A stretch of 64,000 nt of DNA from Alphaproteobacteria bacterium (GCA_018336035.1 JAGXRD010000104.1:1-64000), one strand, 5' to 3'. Numbered from the stretch's first letter, positions 1 to 10,027 are shown. The notes: generated by a model from the sequence alone, not told the origin. A program made the numbers and translations.

Positions 1-4
1 GGGC

Positions 5-844
5 GTGACGGGCGCTCCGGCCGGCACGATCCACGAGCCGCTGCGGGCAATCGAACTCTCGGCCGCGGCGGTGACCTTTGGCCGCGGCGACAAAGCCGTG
101 CCTGCACTATTGGAAACCACGCTGCGCATCGCCGATGGCGAATTCGTCGCCCTGGTCGGGCCTTCGGGCTGCGGCAAGTCGACCATCCTGAAACTGGTCA
201 GCGGCCTGGTGCAGCCAACCAGCGGTGCTGTGATCGTCGGCGGTCGCGAAGTGGCGGCCAAGGCGCTGCGTATCGGCATGGCCTTCCAGAATCCGACCAT
301 GCTGCCCTGGATGACGATCGAGCAGAATGTCATGCTGCCGCTCAAGATCGTCGAGCCTTACCGTTCGGAGTATCGCCGCCAGCGTCGCGGCGCGTTCCGC
401 GACAAGGCCTATGCACTTCTCGACCAGGTCGGGTTGAAGGGATTCGGCAAGCATTATCCCTGGCAGCTGTCCGGCGGCATGCTCCAGCGTGCGAATCTGT
501 GCCGTGCGCTGATCCATGAACCGCGCCTGCTGCTGCTCGACGAACCCTTCGGCGCGCTCGACCAGTTCACCCGCGAAGAACTCTGGGCGATCATGCAGGA
601 TCTCTGGATGACGCACCGGCCGACCGTGCTGCTGGTCACACATGACCTGCGCGAGGCCGGTTTCCTGGCCAGCCGCATCTGCGTGATGAGCGCGCGGCCC
701 GGCCGCATCATCGACGACAGCGCAGTGGACTTCGCCCGCCCGCGCACCATCGCCATGACCTTCGAGCCCGACTTCGTGACGCTGAACCAGCGGCTGCGCG
801 ACCTCATCGTTCATACGCGCAGCGCGCCCGCAGGGGAGGCCTGA
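5..844 (+). CDS. ABC transporter ATP-binding protein (nitrate/sulfonate/taurine type)
   Basis: This is the ATPase of an importer of the SsuB/TauB family; it powers uptake from the cytoplasmic face. Visible motifs are Walker A GPSGCGKST (about residues 52-60), the signature LSGGMLQR (about 156) and Walker B LLLLDEPFGALD (about 176). The length of 279 aa fits the family. The GTG start lies five bases from the window edge, so an upstream start cannot be excluded. The permease gene begins two bases after the stop and the binding protein follows, so the three form one import operon. The substrate is unknown; the downstream amidohydrolase suggests a small nitrogen compound. Confidence 0.9.
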   Translation: MTGAPAGTIHEPLRAIELSAAAVTFGRGDKAVPALLETTLRIADGEFVALVGPSGCGKSTILKLVSGLVQPTSGAVIVGGREVAAKALRIGMAFQNPTMLPWMTIEQNVMLPLKIVEPYRSEYRRQRRGAFRDKAYALLDQVGLKGFGKHYPWQLSGGMLQRANLCRALIHEPRLLLLDEPFGALDQFTREELWAIMQDLWMTHRPTVLLVTHDLREAGFLASRICVMSARPGRIIDDSAVDFARPRTIAMTFEPDFVTLNQRLRDLIVHTRSAPAGEA

Positions 845-846
845 TC

Positions 847-1617
847 ATGCCGGCCAACATGCGCCAGAAATTCTGGTCTTTCGGGCTGATCGTGCTGTTC
901 TTCGCCGGCTGGGAAGTCTTCTGCCTCGCCAGCGGCATGTCGGATCTGGTCCTGCCGCGTCCGTCCCAGGTGCTGGAAACGCTGGTCGACCGCTTTCCGA
1001 TCCTGTGGCCGCATATCGTGCGCACCATTTCCACCACGCTGTTCGGCTTCGCCCTCGGCGTTGCACTGGGCGTGGTGCTGGGCGCGCTGATCGGCGTGTC
1101 GCGTGTCGCCTACGACACGGCCTATCCGCTGCTGATCGGCTTCTCGTCGATCCCGAAGGTCGCGGTGGTGCCGATTTTCGTGCTGTGGTTCGGTTCGGGC
1201 GAGGTGCCGGCGATCCTGACCTCGATTGCGATCTGCTTCTTCCCCATCGTGGTCAATATCGCCACCGGGCTGGCAACCACGGAACCCGAACTCGAAGACG
1301 TGCTGAAGGCGCTGGGCGCCAGCAAGTTCGACATCCTGTGGAATGTCGGCCTGCCGCGCACCATGCCGTTCTTCTTCGCTTCGCTGAAAGTGGCCATCAC
1401 CTATGCCTTCGTCGGCACCGTGCTGGCGGAAACCGTCGCCTCCAATCGCGGTATCGGCAATGTGATGATGACGGCTTCTTCCAACTTCAACGTGCCGCTG
1501 GTTTTCGCCGGCCTGTTCATTCTCGCCGGGCTGGGTGTGCTGCTTTACCTGCTGTTTTCGCTGATTGAGCGTCGCGTCACCGGCTGGGCGACGCGCAAGA
1601 ACGACATCGCGGTCTGA
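847..1617 (+). CDS. ABC transporter permease (SsuC/TauC type)
   Basis: This 256-aa inner-membrane permease belongs to the BPD_transp_1 family. About six hydrophobic segments are visible, with the family EAA-type loop around residues 145-175, containing ALGASKFDILWNVGLP, where the ATPase docks. It starts two bases after the ATPase stop and is followed by the periplasmic binding protein, so it supplies the channel of the same importer. The closest families move nitrate, alkanesulfonates, taurine or pyrimidine precursors. The sequence alone does not decide the substrate. Confidence 0.9.
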   Translation: MPANMRQKFWSFGLIVLFFAGWEVFCLASGMSDLVLPRPSQVLETLVDRFPILWPHIVRTISTTLFGFALGVALGVVLGALIGVSRVAYDTAYPLLIGFSSIPKVAVVPIFVLWFGSGEVPAILTSIAICFFPIVVNIATGLATTEPELEDVLKALGASKFDILWNVGLPRTMPFFFASLKVAITYAFVGTVLAETVASNRGIGNVMMTASSNFNVPLVFAGLFILAGLGVLLYLLFSLIERRVTGWATRKNDIAV

Positions 1618-1662
1618 TCGCCGCATCAGGTTTCTGATTGGGGTTCAACGAGGAGGATGGAT

Positions 1663-2688
1663 ATGCTTTCGAAACTGACAGCACTGGTCATGGGCGGCAT
1701 GCTGGTCGCCGGGTCTGCCATGGCGCAGGACACCAACATCAAGTTCACCCTGGGCTGGAAGACCCAGGGTAGCGACGCGCCCTATCTGCTGGCGCTGGAG
1801 AAGGGTTACTTCAAGGCCGAAGGCCTGAATGTGGTGATCGACCAGGGCGAGGGCTCGGGTGCCACCGTCACCCGCATCATGTCGGGCGCTTATGACGCCG
1901 GCTTCGGCGACGTCAACGCCATCATCCAGAATGCCTCGACCCGGCCGCAGGATGCGCCGGTGATGGTCTACATGATGTGGAACCAGCCGCCATTTGCCAT
2001 TGTCACCAAGGCGAATAGCGGCATCAACTCGATCAAGGATCTGGAAGGCCGCACGCTGGGCGGCGCGCAGGGCACGCCGACCACCCGCCTGCTGCCGGTC
2101 TTCATCCGCAAGAACAACCTGGATGCCGGCAAGATCAAGATCTCCAACATGGCGCCGAACCTGCAGGAGCCGATGCTGATCAAGGGCGACATCGATGGCG
2201 CCCTGGTCTTCAATATCACCAGCTACTTCAATCTCGTGCTGAATCGCCAGGATCCCGACAAGGACTTCAAGTGGTTCACCTTCGGCGATTACGGCATGGA
2301 TCTCTATTCGAACGGCATGATGGTGTCGCGCAAGCTGCTGCAGTCCAACCCGAAGGCGGTGGCCGGTCTGGTGCGCGCCGTCAACAAGGCGATGCTGGAA
2401 GTGGCCAAGGATCAGAAGGTCGCCATGGCCGCGGTCACCAAATACGACAACCTGATCAACGAGGCCGTTGAAAAGCGCCGCCTGCAGTATTCCTTCGACA
2501 CGCTGATCGTGTCGCCGGAGATGAAGGAGATCGGCGTCGGCGACATCAAGGATGACCGCATGACCCGCGCCATCGGCATCGTGGTCGAGGGTTACCAGCT
2601 CGAGCGTGCGCCGGCCGTTTCGGAAGTCTTCTCGCGCGAATTCCTGCCGCCGAAGAAGGATCGCGAACTGGTTTACGTCAAGAACTGA
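1663..2688 (+). CDS. ABC transporter substrate-binding protein, NMT1/SsuA-like
   Basis: This periplasmic binding protein of the NMT1/THI5-like fold captures the substrate for the importer encoded just upstream. A signal peptide covers about residues 1-22 and ends in SAMAQ. The mature protein begins with the family pattern of a short strand, LGWKTQGSDAPYLLALEKGYF, and then a glycine-rich GEGSG stretch. I chose the ATG at 1663 rather than the in-frame ATG at 1657: AGGAGG occupies 1651-1656, touching the first ATG but sitting six bases before the second. The protein is 341 aa. Family members bind pyrimidine precursors, sulfonates or nitrate, so specificity remains open. Confidence 0.9.
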   Translation: MLSKLTALVMGGMLVAGSAMAQDTNIKFTLGWKTQGSDAPYLLALEKGYFKAEGLNVVIDQGEGSGATVTRIMSGAYDAGFGDVNAIIQNASTRPQDAPVMVYMMWNQPPFAIVTKANSGINSIKDLEGRTLGGAQGTPTTRLLPVFIRKNNLDAGKIKISNMAPNLQEPMLIKGDIDGALVFNITSYFNLVLNRQDPDKDFKWFTFGDYGMDLYSNGMMVSRKLLQSNPKAVAGLVRAVNKAMLEVAKDQKVAMAAVTKYDNLINEAVEKRRLQYSFDTLIVSPEMKEIGVGDIKDDRMTRAIGIVVEGYQLERAPAVSEVFSREFLPPKKDRELVYVKN

Positions 2689-2710
2689 TACCGCACAGGA
2701 GGGACCGCAG

Positions 2711-4150
2711 ATGGGGCACGTTCACGCCACCAGCCTCTTCTGCGGCCCCGAAGTCGGCCTGAAACATGACGCCGTCCTCAGCCATGAGGGCGGCGTTATT
2801 ACATCCATAGATGCAGCAGCATCGCCGCAGCCCGGCCGCCGGCTGGTGCTCCCGGCGCTGGTCAATGCGCATGATCATGCGCGCCCCATAGCATCCTCCT
2901 TCGGCAATCTGAACATGCCGCTGGAAACCTGGATCCTGCGCTCGCCGCTGATCACGCCGCCCGATCCTTATCTGGTGGCGGCTGTCTCCTTCGGCCGCAA
3001 CGCCCGCGCCGGCACCGGCGCGATGATGGTGCATTACACCAAGCCGAGCGGACGCATGGGCATGGTGGATGAGGCCAGGGCGATTGCCCGCGCCGCCAGT
3101 GATGTGGGGATACGCATTGCCTTTGCCTTGGCGGTGCGCGACCAGAATCCGCTGGTCTATGGCGATGCGCCCGAGATTCTCGCAGCTCTGTCGCCAGCCG
3201 ACCGCGCGGTAATCGCGCAGGGCCTGCCGCCGGCGCCAGCCTCGCCGCAGGCTTATCTCGATCTGGTCGAAGAGATCGCCGCGGCCGTGGCAGGCCCGAT
3301 GGTGGATGTGCAACTGGGGCCCGCCGGCGTGCAATGGTGCTCGCGGCCTTTGCTACAGGCGATTGCTGAACATTCCGCGCGCACCGGCCGTCGCATCCAT
3401 ATGCATCTGCTGGAAACCATCTACCAGCGCCGCTGGGCCGACCAGGCTTATCCGGAAGGCCTCGTGCGCTATCTGCGCGACATCGGCTTCCTGTCCGAGC
3501 GGCTGACAGTGGCGCATGCCATTCACGCACGGCCCGACGAACTCGACATGATTGCCGCTTCAGGCGCGCGGATCGTCACCAATTTCAGTTCGAATCTGCA
3601 GCTGCATTCCGGCCTCGCCCCGATTGCCGATGCGCATCGGCGCGGCTGCGCCATCGCTGTGGGCGTGGATGGCGTGGCGCTCGACGAAGACGACGATGCG
3701 CTGCGCGAAATGCGGCTGGTGCAGATGGCGCATGACGGCATCGGCTTCGACCGCACCTGGAGCCGCGCGGAATTCCTGTCGCTGGCAATCCGCAATGGTC
3801 GCCGCGCCGTCGGGGCACCAGGCGATGGCCTGCTGCAGCCGGGTGCGCCGGCGGATTACATCGTGATCGACTACGACCGGCTGGATCGCGACGCCCTGAT
3901 GCCGGTCGATCCGCTCGATCTTCTGTTCGCGCGCGGCAATGCCTCGCATGTGGCCGAAGTTGTGGTGGCCGGGCGGACCGTGGCCCGCGAGGGGCTGCCC
4001 ACGGGCATCGATCTGCCGGCGCTGGAAACCGAGATGCGCGCAGCCTATCGAGAGGCGCTGCAGGGGCAGGGCGCATTCCTGTCGGCCTGGAAACCGCTCG
4101 AAGGCGAGATCACCCGCTGGTATGCCGCGGCCTGCGGCTGCGGAGGCTAG
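2711..4150 (+). CDS. amidohydrolase family protein (cytosine deaminase/AtzC-like superfamily)
   Basis: This is a metal-dependent hydrolase of the amidohydrolase superfamily, 479 aa, likely cytoplasmic. The expected metal-site pattern is visible: an N-terminal HDH in NAHDHARPI, then a histidine in IHMHLLET, one in VAHAIHA, and the late Asp in VGVDGVALDED. I chose the ATG at 2711 because AGGAGGG ends seven bases upstream and longer starts would run into the binding-protein gene. It ends two bases before the convergent atzH-like gene. The superfamily includes deaminases of cytosine, guanine and s-triazines. Its place behind an importer and beside ureide hydrolases suggests a ring-nitrogen substrate, but the substrate is unproven. 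Confidence 0.8.
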   Translation: MGHVHATSLFCGPEVGLKHDAVLSHEGGVITSIDAAASPQPGRRLVLPALVNAHDHARPIASSFGNLNMPLETWILRSPLITPPDPYLVAAVSFGRNARAGTGAMMVHYTKPSGRMGMVDEARAIARAASDVGIRIAFALAVRDQNPLVYGDAPEILAALSPADRAVIAQGLPPAPASPQAYLDLVEEIAAAVAGPMVDVQLGPAGVQWCSRPLLQAIAEHSARTGRRIHMHLLETIYQRRWADQAYPEGLVRYLRDIGFLSERLTVAHAIHARPDELDMIAASGARIVTNFSSNLQLHSGLAPIADAHRRGCAIAVGVDGVALDEDDDALREMRLVQMAHDGIGFDRTWSRAEFLSLAIRNGRRAVGAPGDGLLQPGAPADYIVIDYDRLDRDALMPVDPLDLLFARGNASHVAEVVVAGRTVAREGLPTGIDLPALETEMRAAYREALQGQGAFLSAWKPLEGEITRWYAAACGCGG

Positions 4151-4152
4151 CG

Positions 4153-4536
4153 TCAGCCTTCCAGCAGGCTCACATGTGCGGCCACGACGCGCCAGCCGTC
4201 CGGTGTGCGGATCCAGGTCTGGCTCTGCCGGCCGGTCTTGCTGCTGTTCTTGCGCTTGAATTCGGTGTTTGCCGTGGCGAAGTCGCGGCCATACGTGGTG
4301 ATGCGCGTGTTGTAGATCTCGCGCTCCAGGCCGGCTGAAGGCCGCCCGGCACGGAAAGCCTTGATCTCGTCGTAGCTGTGCAGGTTCTCGGTCACGCCGT
4401 AACGCAGGGTCAGGGGACTGTTCAGGAACAACTCGTCCAGCACATCCACATCATTACCGGTCAGCGCTTTCTCATAGCGCATGAAGGCGGCCGTCATTTC
4501 GGCGACGACCTCGGGAATATTGACTTCGAGACTCAT
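4153..4536 (-). CDS. atzH: AtzH/HpxZ-like protein (DUF3225, SnoaL-like fold)
   Basis: This 127-aa protein belongs to the AtzH/HpxZ family with an NTF2/SnoaL-like fold. Recognisable stretches are [18 protein letters not shown] near the start, [14 protein letters not shown] in the middle and the closing [18 protein letters not shown]. In Pseudomonas sp. ADP, AtzH is a decarboxylating hydrolase that turns 1,3-dicarboxyurea into allophanate; in Klebsiella HpxZ belongs to an oxalurate cluster. Here it is the last gene of the atzG-atzE-atzH block, eight bases after the amidase. I chose the ATG at 4536, since a longer reading overlaps the amidase. The allophanate hydrolase nearby favours the AtzH role. 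Confidence 0.75.
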   Translation of the reverse strand: MSLEVNIPEVVAEMTAAFMRYEKALTGNDVDVLDELFLNSPLTLRYGVTENLHSYDEIKAFRAGRPSAGLEREIYNTRITTYGRDFATANTEFKRKNSSKTGRQSQTWIRTPDGWRVVAAHVSLLEG

Positions 4537-4543
4537 GGGGTCC

Positions 4544-5932
4544 TCAGACAGCTTTCGATGCAGCGATACCATTTTTTTCCAGCTGGCGCGCGACGCGCAA
4601 GGCAAGCTCTTCCTTCCAGGGCGCGGCAATAATCTGCACGCCGATCGGCAGCTTGCCGTCGCGCTCCGCCCAGGGGGCGGCGACCACGGGCAGGCCGATG
4701 GCGGAAATCGGCTGCGTGAACAGGCCGAGATTGGCGCGCACCGGCATTTCCACACCATTGAGCGTCATCATCACCTGGCCAAGCTTCGGGGCCACACGCG
4801 GTGTCGCCGGCGCCAGGATGATATCGACGTCGCGGAACAGCTCCGCCACCTGCGCGCGGTACCAGGCGCGGAAGCGATGTGCCTGGGCCAGCCAGTCGCT
4901 CGGCAGCATCAGGCCGGCCAGGAAACGGTCGCGCACGGCGGGATCGAAATCGTTGGGGCGTGTCTTCAGTCTCTCCCGGTGAAGATTGGCACCTTCAACC
5001 GTCGTGATCACATAGGCGGCAGCACGTCCGCGTCCCGCTTCGGGGATGGTGACGCGCCGGTCGGTGCCCAGCGCCTTGGCAAAAGCCGCCACCGCCTCAT
5101 GCACTTCCGGGTCGCCCTGACTGGCGAAATAGTCGTCGGCCACGGCAATCCGCAATCCGTCGATCCCGGAATCCAGTTTCGCGGTCACCGGTTCGGATGG
5201 TTTCTGCGCGCACCAGTGATCGTTTTCATCCGGTCCCTGCATGGCATCATAACTGAGCGCGAGGTCGGTGACAGATCGCGTCATCGGGCCGAGATGGTCG
5301 AGATCGGCCACGAAGGGGAAACTGCCAAAGCGGCTGAGGCGTCCGAAGGTCGGCTTCAGGCCGAACAGGCCACACAGCGAAGACGGCACGCGGATCGAAC
5401 CGTTGGTATCCGATCCCAGTGCCAGCGGCACCATGCCGGATGCCACCGCGGTGCCCGAGCCGCCGGACGAGCCGCCCGACATGCAGGTCGGGTCATGCGG
5501 ATTGCGCGAGGGGCCGTAATGCACATTCTCGCCGGTGAAGTCATAGGCGTATTCGCCCATATTCAGCGCGCCCACCAGAATCGCGCCCGCGGCCTCCAGC
5601 CGTTGGACGAGAGTGGCATCGGCACTGGCCGGCGGTGAATCGCGGTTGATCTTGGACCCGGCGAGGGTCGGCAGGCCGGTCACATCGAACAGGTTCTTCA
5701 CCGCGAAGGGCACGCCAGCGAGAGGCCCGACGGTTTTTCCTTCGTCGATCATCTGGTCGAGGGCCGCAGCTTTGGCGCGGGCGCGTTCCGAGGTGACCGC
5801 CGTGAAGGCATTCAGCGCGGGATTGCTCGCCTCGATGCGGGCGAGCGACACGCGCAGGGCTTCGGTGGCTGATATCTTGCCGCCACGGATGGCGGCGGCG
5901 ATCTGATGCGCCTTGCTCTGGAAATCGATCAT
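4544..5932 (-). CDS. atzE: AtzE-like amidase (AtzE/HpxY family)
   Basis: This 462-aa amidase-signature enzyme has a complete Ser-cisSer-Lys triad: Lys79 in FAVKN, Ser155 in GGSSGGS and Ser179 in TNGSIRVP. It is closest in pattern to AtzE, the 1-carboxybiuret amidohydrolase that works as a complex with the small protein AtzG, and to HpxY of oxalurate clusters. The AtzG-like gene lies four bases upstream and the AtzH-like gene eight bases downstream. The natural substrate is inferred from neighbours only. A GatA-like transamidation role is unlikely because gatB and gatC are absent and an AtzG partner is present. Confidence 0.85.
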   Translation of the reverse strand: MIDFQSKAHQIAAAIRGGKISATEALRVSLARIEASNPALNAFTAVTSERARAKAAALDQMIDEGKTVGPLAGVPFAVKNLFDVTGLPTLAGSKINRDSPPASADATLVQRLEAAGAILVGALNMGEYAYDFTGENVHYGPSRNPHDPTCMSGGSSGGSGTAVASGMVPLALGSDTNGSIRVPSSLCGLFGLKPTFGRLSRFGSFPFVADLDHLGPMTRSVTDLALSYDAMQGPDENDHWCAQKPSEPVTAKLDSGIDGLRIAVADDYFASQGDPEVHEAVAAFAKALGTDRRVTIPEAGRGRAAAYVITTVEGANLHRERLKTRPNDFDPAVRDRFLAGLMLPSDWLAQAHRFRAWYRAQVAELFRDVDIILAPATPRVAPKLGQVMMTLNGVEMPVRANLGLFTQPISAIGLPVVAAPWAERDGKLPIGVQIIAAPWKEELALRVARQLEKNGIAASKAV

Positions 5933-5936
5933 GGCT

Positions 5937-6125
5937 TTACGGCTTGAAGACCGAGGCGGGCTCGACGGTGTCGGGCAGCGGGAAGTTCAACACGGCCTGG
6001 GCGATCTGGCGTGAGCGGATCAGGTTGTCGAGCACGGCGGGTTTCCAGTCCGGCGCGATGGCGATGTTCATCGCGGCAGCCGTCGCCTCCAGATAAGCTT
6101 CGGCGTCGAATGTATCCTGGCTCAT
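5937..6125 (-). CDS. atzG: AtzG-like small partner of the amidase (DUF4089)
   Basis: This 62-aa protein resembles AtzG/HpxX (DUF4089), a vestigial GatC-like subunit that packs against AtzE and is needed for its stability and activity. The features seen are an N-terminal YLEATAAAMNIAI helix, the PDWKPAVLDNL segment and the closing LPDTVEPASVFKP tail, typical for the family. It overlaps the upstream ATPase stop by four bases (ATGA) and ends four bases before atzE, so the two should be co-translated. Such short genes are easily missed; the conserved position next to an AtzE-type amidase is strong support. Confidence 0.85.
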   Translation of the reverse strand: MSQDTFDAEAYLEATAAAMNIAIAPDWKPAVLDNLIRSRQIAQAVLNFPLPDTVEPASVFKP

Positions 6126-7207
6126 GCAACATCCTCGATCAGCGGGTCGGGCTTGGCGATATCGGCTGCGGCAGTATCGGCCAGCGGGAAATGGCAGGCA
6201 ACCGAATGGCCCGGCCCGACGCCCTGCAGCAGCGGCATGGCCTGGCTGCAGGCCTCGGTGCCATTCGGGCAGCGGCCATAGAAGCGGCAGACTTTCGGGT
6301 CGGGATCAATCGGGCTGCGTGGCTCGCCGGAAATGCGCAGGCGCGGCGTCGCATGCCCCGCATCCCCAGAGAGGCTGTCGAAATGCGGAATCGCCGAGAG
6401 CAAAGCCTTGGTATAGGGATGCGCGGGATAGCGGAACACGCGTTCGGCCGGGCCGGACTCCACGATCCTGCCCAGATACATCACCATCACACGGTCGCAG
6501 AGCAGGCGCACGACATTCAGGTCGTGGCTGACGAAGAGGTAGCTCATGCCGAGCCGCTGCTTGAGATCTTCCAGCAATTGCAGGATCACCACCTGCACCG
6601 AGACATCCAGCGCCGCCGTCGGTTCGTCGAGGATCAGCAGGTCGGGTTCGACGGCGATGGCACGGGCGATGCCGACGCGCGCCTTCTGGCCGCCCGACAG
6701 CTGATGCGGGAAGCGGCCGAGCAGTTCGACCGGCAGGCCGCACATGCCGGCCAGTTCCTCGACGCGGGCTTTCAATGCTTCGCGCGGTATCGGTTTTAGC
6801 CGGCGGATCGGATCGGCGATGGCGGTGAAAGCCGTGAAGCGCGGATTGAGGCTGTCGCCGGCATCCTGGAACACCATCTGGATGCGCGGGCGATAGGGGC
6901 TGCGACCGAAGCCTTTTGCGGGCAGATGGCCGATCTCCTCGCCATCGAGATGGATGCTGCCGTCGGTGAGATCGAGCAGGCGGGTCAGCAGGCGGACGAG
7001 TGTGGACTTGCCGCAGCCGCTTTCGCCGACCAGGCCGAGCGTCTCGCCCTTGCCGATGGTGAAGGTGACATCATCCACGGCATGCAGCATCGACACCGGC
7101 TTTGCCGTGCCGCGCAGGCGGTCCAGCAGGCTGGGTTTCCTGCCGACGGCGAAATGCTTGTACAGCGCCTGGGCATCGAGCAGCGGCTTGTTGAAGAGGT
7201 CCTTCAT
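6122..7207 (-). CDS. peptide-type ABC transporter ATP-binding protein (OppF/DppF-like)
   Basis: This 361-aa ATPase is one of two for the peptide/nickel-type importer in this operon. Walker [10 protein letters not shown] lies at about residues 76-84, the signature [10 protein letters not shown] near 190 and Walker [13 protein letters not shown] near 210. The C-terminal oligopeptide/HPY domain carries spaced cysteines in [15 protein letters not shown] and HSVACHFP, as in many OppF proteins. Four-base overlaps join it to the OppD-like gene upstream and to atzG downstream, tying import to ureide hydrolysis. Confidence 0.92.
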   Translation of the reverse strand: MKDLFNKPLLDAQALYKHFAVGRKPSLLDRLRGTAKPVSMLHAVDDVTFTIGKGETLGLVGESGCGKSTLVRLLTRLLDLTDGSIHLDGEEIGHLPAKGFGRSPYRPRIQMVFQDAGDSLNPRFTAFTAIADPIRRLKPIPREALKARVEELAGMCGLPVELLGRFPHQLSGGQKARVGIARAIAVEPDLLILDEPTAALDVSVQVVILQLLEDLKQRLGMSYLFVSHDLNVVRLLCDRVMVMYLGRIVESGPAERVFRYPAHPYTKALLSAIPHFDSLSGDAGHATPRLRISGEPRSPIDPDPKVCRFYGRCPNGTEACSQAMPLLQGVGPGHSVACHFPLADTAAADIAKPDPLIEDVA

Positions 7208-8175
7208 AGCGGATTCCAGCAGGCAACGACGCTGTTTTTGACATCGCCCAGCACCTGGGGCAGGGCCTGATCGCAGCGCGTCTGTTTGCGCTCGCAGCGC
7301 GCGCTGTAGCGGCAGGGCGCGATCTCGGCAGCGCGCAGGTCGGGCAGGTTACCGGGGATGGCGGCGAGGTCCATGAGGCTGACGGTTGGCTTCGGCGTCG
7401 CGGCGATCAGTTTGGCGGTGTAGGGGTGGCGCGGATGCGCGAAAAGCTCGGCGGTCGGCGCGGCCTCCACGATATGGCCGGCATGCATCACCACGATATG
7501 ATCGCAATATTCCGCCGCCATGCCGAGATCGTGGGTGATCAGCAGCGTCGCCATGCCCTGGTCTTTGCCCAGTTCGGCGATCAGGTCCATGATGGCGGCC
7601 TGCGTGGTGACATCCAGGCCCGTGGTTGGCTCGTCGGCGATCAGCATCTTGGGTGAGCAGGCCAGCGCAATCGCAATCATGATGCGCTGGCACATGCCGC
7701 CCGAAAGCTCGAAGGGATAAGCCCTGGCGCGGCGCTCCGGATCTGGGATGCGCACCTTCTGCAGCATCTCGATGGCGCGTTTCGGCGCTTCGCGGCGGGT
7801 GACATTGCCATGCTGCAGCAGCACATCGGCGATCTGGTCGCCGACCCGGCGGATCGGATTGAGCGCCACGCGCGGATTCTGGAAGATCATCGACATTTCG
7901 CGACCGCGGATGTCGCGCAGGGCAGCCTCTGGAGCCTGCAGCAGATCGAGGCCGCCGAAGGTGGCTGTGCCACGTGTTACCCGGCCGGCGGCATCGAGGA
8001 TGCCCATGACGGTAAAGGCCGTGACGGATTTTCCCGAGCCGCTTTCGCCGACAATGGCAACCATCTCGCCCTTGTTGACCGCGAAGCTGACATTCTCCAG
8101 CGCTTTGACAATTCCGCTGCGTGTGCGGAATTCGACGCTGAGGCTGTCGACGCTGAGAACGGGAACGGCGCTCAT
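7204..8175 (-). CDS. peptide-type ABC transporter ATP-binding protein (OppD/DppD-like)
   Basis: This 323-aa ATPase is the partner of the OppF-like subunit. Walker [10 protein letters not shown], the signature [12 protein letters not shown] and Walker [14 protein letters not shown] are all intact. The C-terminal domain has the family cysteine cluster [14 protein letters not shown]. Both ends overlap neighbours by four bases (permease upstream, OppF-like downstream), so it is the fourth gene of an eight-gene minus-strand operon that ends with atzH. Confidence 0.93.
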   Translation of the reverse strand: MSAVPVLSVDSLSVEFRTRSGIVKALENVSFAVNKGEMVAIVGESGSGKSVTAFTVMGILDAAGRVTRGTATFGGLDLLQAPEAALRDIRGREMSMIFQNPRVALNPIRRVGDQIADVLLQHGNVTRREAPKRAIEMLQKVRIPDPERRARAYPFELSGGMCQRIMIAIALACSPKMLIADEPTTGLDVTTQAAIMDLIAELGKDQGMATLLITHDLGMAAEYCDHIVVMHAGHIVEAAPTAELFAHPRHPYTAKLIAATPKPTVSLMDLAAIPGNLPDLRAAEIAPCRYSARCERKQTRCDQALPQVLGDVKNSVVACWNPL

Positions 8176-9017
8176 GTCCTCCTCCGCGGATCAACAATAT
8201 CCCTGAGTCCGTCGCCCAGCAGGTTGAAGCAGAACACCGCCGTCATCAGTGCCAGGCCGGGGAACAGCGCCACCCACCATTCGCCGGAGATCATGTAGGC
8301 GGCACCTTCGGCCACCAGGATGCCCCATTCCGGTGTCGGCGGCGCGATGCCCAGACCGATAAAGGACAGGCCGGCCGCATTCAGGATGGCATAGCCCATG
8401 GTCAGCGAGCACTGCACCATCAGGATGGGAAGAATATTCGGCAGGATCTGCATCAGCAGGATGCGCGCTTCGCCATTGCCCGATAGCCGCGCCGCTTCAA
8501 CGAAGCCGGCATTGCGCCGGATATTGGCCTCGGCACGGGCGACGCGGGCATAGAGCGGCGTGTTGATGATGGCGGTGGCCAGCACGATATTGCCCACCGT
8601 ATTGCCCAGCGCCGCCACGATGCCCATGGCCAGCACGAAGAGCGGGAAGGCCATGATGGTATCGGCCAGCCGGCCGACCACGCGGTCGACCCAGCCGCCG
8701 AAGAAGCCGGCGGCAATGCCGGCCAGCGCTCCGATGGCGAAGGTCAGCACCACCGAGAAGAAGGCGATGCCGAGGTCGAGCCGGGTGGCCACCAGCACGC
8801 GGCTGAAAATGTCGCGGCCGAGCGCATCGGTGCCGAACCAGTGTGCGCCCGAGGGCGGCTGCAGCGTCGCCGCGCCATTGGTGGCGAGCGGGTCATAGGG
8901 TGCCAGATACGGGCCGAACAGCGCGCAGAACAGGATGAAGCCGAACAGCGAGAAGGCAAACAGCGTGACCGGATTCTCGGTCAGCACATAGCGGATATGC
9001 TTCAGTGTCTCGCTCAT
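8172..9017 (-). CDS. peptide-type ABC transporter permease (DppC/OppC-like)
   Basis: This 281-aa membrane permease has the DppC-type start (MSETLKHIRYVLTENPVTL), one N-terminal membrane segment, the family APYDPLATNG and HWFGTDALGRDIFSRV periplasmic segment, and then about five more membrane helices. The EAA-type loop appears as VEAARLSGNGEARILLMQILPN. I chose the ATG at 9017 because it overlaps the DppB-like stop by four bases; longer readings run through the DppB-like gene. Confidence 0.92.
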   Translation of the reverse strand: MSETLKHIRYVLTENPVTLFAFSLFGFILFCALFGPYLAPYDPLATNGAATLQPPSGAHWFGTDALGRDIFSRVLVATRLDLGIAFFSVVLTFAIGALAGIAAGFFGGWVDRVVGRLADTIMAFPLFVLAMGIVAALGNTVGNIVLATAIINTPLYARVARAEANIRRNAGFVEAARLSGNGEARILLMQILPNILPILMVQCSLTMGYAILNAAGLSFIGLGIAPPTPEWGILVAEGAAYMISGEWWVALFPGLALMTAVFCFNLLGDGLRDIVDPRRRT

Positions 9018-10027
9018 GACTCGAACCCGACGCGCGGATCGATCACGATATAGAGGATGTCGATGGCGAGGTTGAGCGCCACATAGAGCAAAGCCATGGT
9101 CAACACGAAGCCCTGGATCGGCGCGTAGTCCGAAGAGATCAGTGCCTCGATCGCGAATGTTCCGATACCGGGCCAGGAGAATACCTTCTCGACCAGCACA
9201 TTGGCGCCGAGCAGGAAGGAAAACACCATGCCCAGCGTGGTCACCACCGGCAGCATGGCATTGCGGAAGGCATAGGCGTAGACGATCTTGCCCTTCGGCA
9301 GGCCCGACGCACGCGCGGTGCGGATGAAATCGCTGCCCAGCACCTCCAGCATGGCGGCGCGGGTCATGCGCGCCAGCGGCGCCAGGGTGAAGATCGCCAG
9401 CGCCGTCACCGGCAGCAGCAGCTGCGCGCAGGCGGCGCGGAAGGTCGCGCCATCGCCGGCCAGCAGGGCGTCGATGGTGTAGAGCCCTGTCACGTGAGGC
9501 GGCGCAGAATAGAAGATGTCGAGCCGGCCGAGCGGTGCCGGCGCCCAGCCAAGCCGGTAATACAGCACATAGACCAGCAACAGCCCGGTGAAGAAGGCCG
9601 GCAGCGACACGCCCGCCGTGGTCATCACGCGGCACAGATGGTCGATCCATGAGCCCGGCCGTGTGGCGGCCAGCACGCCGAGCGGTACGGCGATCAGCAC
9701 CGAGACCAGCAGGCCATAGAGCGTGAGTTCGAGCGAGGCCGGCAGCCGGGTGCGGATTTCGGTCAGAACGGGCTGGCCGGTGGCAATCGAGTTGCCGAGA
9801 TCGCCGCGCGCGAGGTCTTTCAGATAAACGACGAACTGTTCGGGCAGGGTCTTGTCCAGACCCAGCGCGCGACGCACCTCCTCGATGGCCTGCGGCGTCG
9901 CGGCGGGTCCGGCGAAGAAAGCGGCCGGATCGCCGGGCAGGGCGCGGGTCAGCAGGAAGGTGACGATCAGCACGCCGATCACGCTGGGCAATGCACCCAC
10001 CAGGCGTTTTCCGATCAGCCGCAGCAT
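9014..10027 (-). CDS. peptide-type ABC transporter permease (DppB/OppB-like)
   Basis: This 337-aa membrane permease has the canonical DppB opening (MLRLIGKRLVGALPSVIGV) followed by TRALPGDPA. About six membrane segments are visible, with the cytoplasmic docking loop IRTARASGLPKGKIVYAYAFRN. The ATG at 10027 follows a strong AGGAGGG with suitable spacing on the minus strand, so longer readings were rejected. It is the second gene of the operon, directly after the binding protein. Confidence 0.92.
   Translation of the reverse strand: MLRLIGKRLVGALPSVIGVLIVTFLLTRALPGDPAAFFAGPAATPQAIEEVRRALGLDKTLPEQFVVYLKDLARGDLGNSIATGQPVLTEIRTRLPASLELTLYGLLVSVLIAVPLGVLAATRPGSWIDHLCRVMTTAGVSLPAFFTGLLLVYVLYYRLGWAPAPLGRLDIFYSAPPHVTGLYTIDALLAGDGATFRAACAQLLLPVTALAIFTLAPLARMTRAAMLEVLGSDFIRTARASGLPKGKIVYAYAFRNAMLPVVTTLGMVFSFLLGANVLVEKVFSWPGIGTFAIEALISSDYAPIQGFVLTMALLYVALNLAIDILYIVIDPRVGFES

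Noticed and set aside
4153-4758. A longer atzH-like reading starting at 4758
   Set aside because: The extra N terminus runs antisense-free through the amidase gene in another frame and has shadow composition; family length matches the ATG at 4536.
8172-9650. A longer DppC-like reading starting at 9650
   Set aside because: It would cover most of the DppB-like gene in another frame; the ATG at 9017 with a four-base overlap fits.
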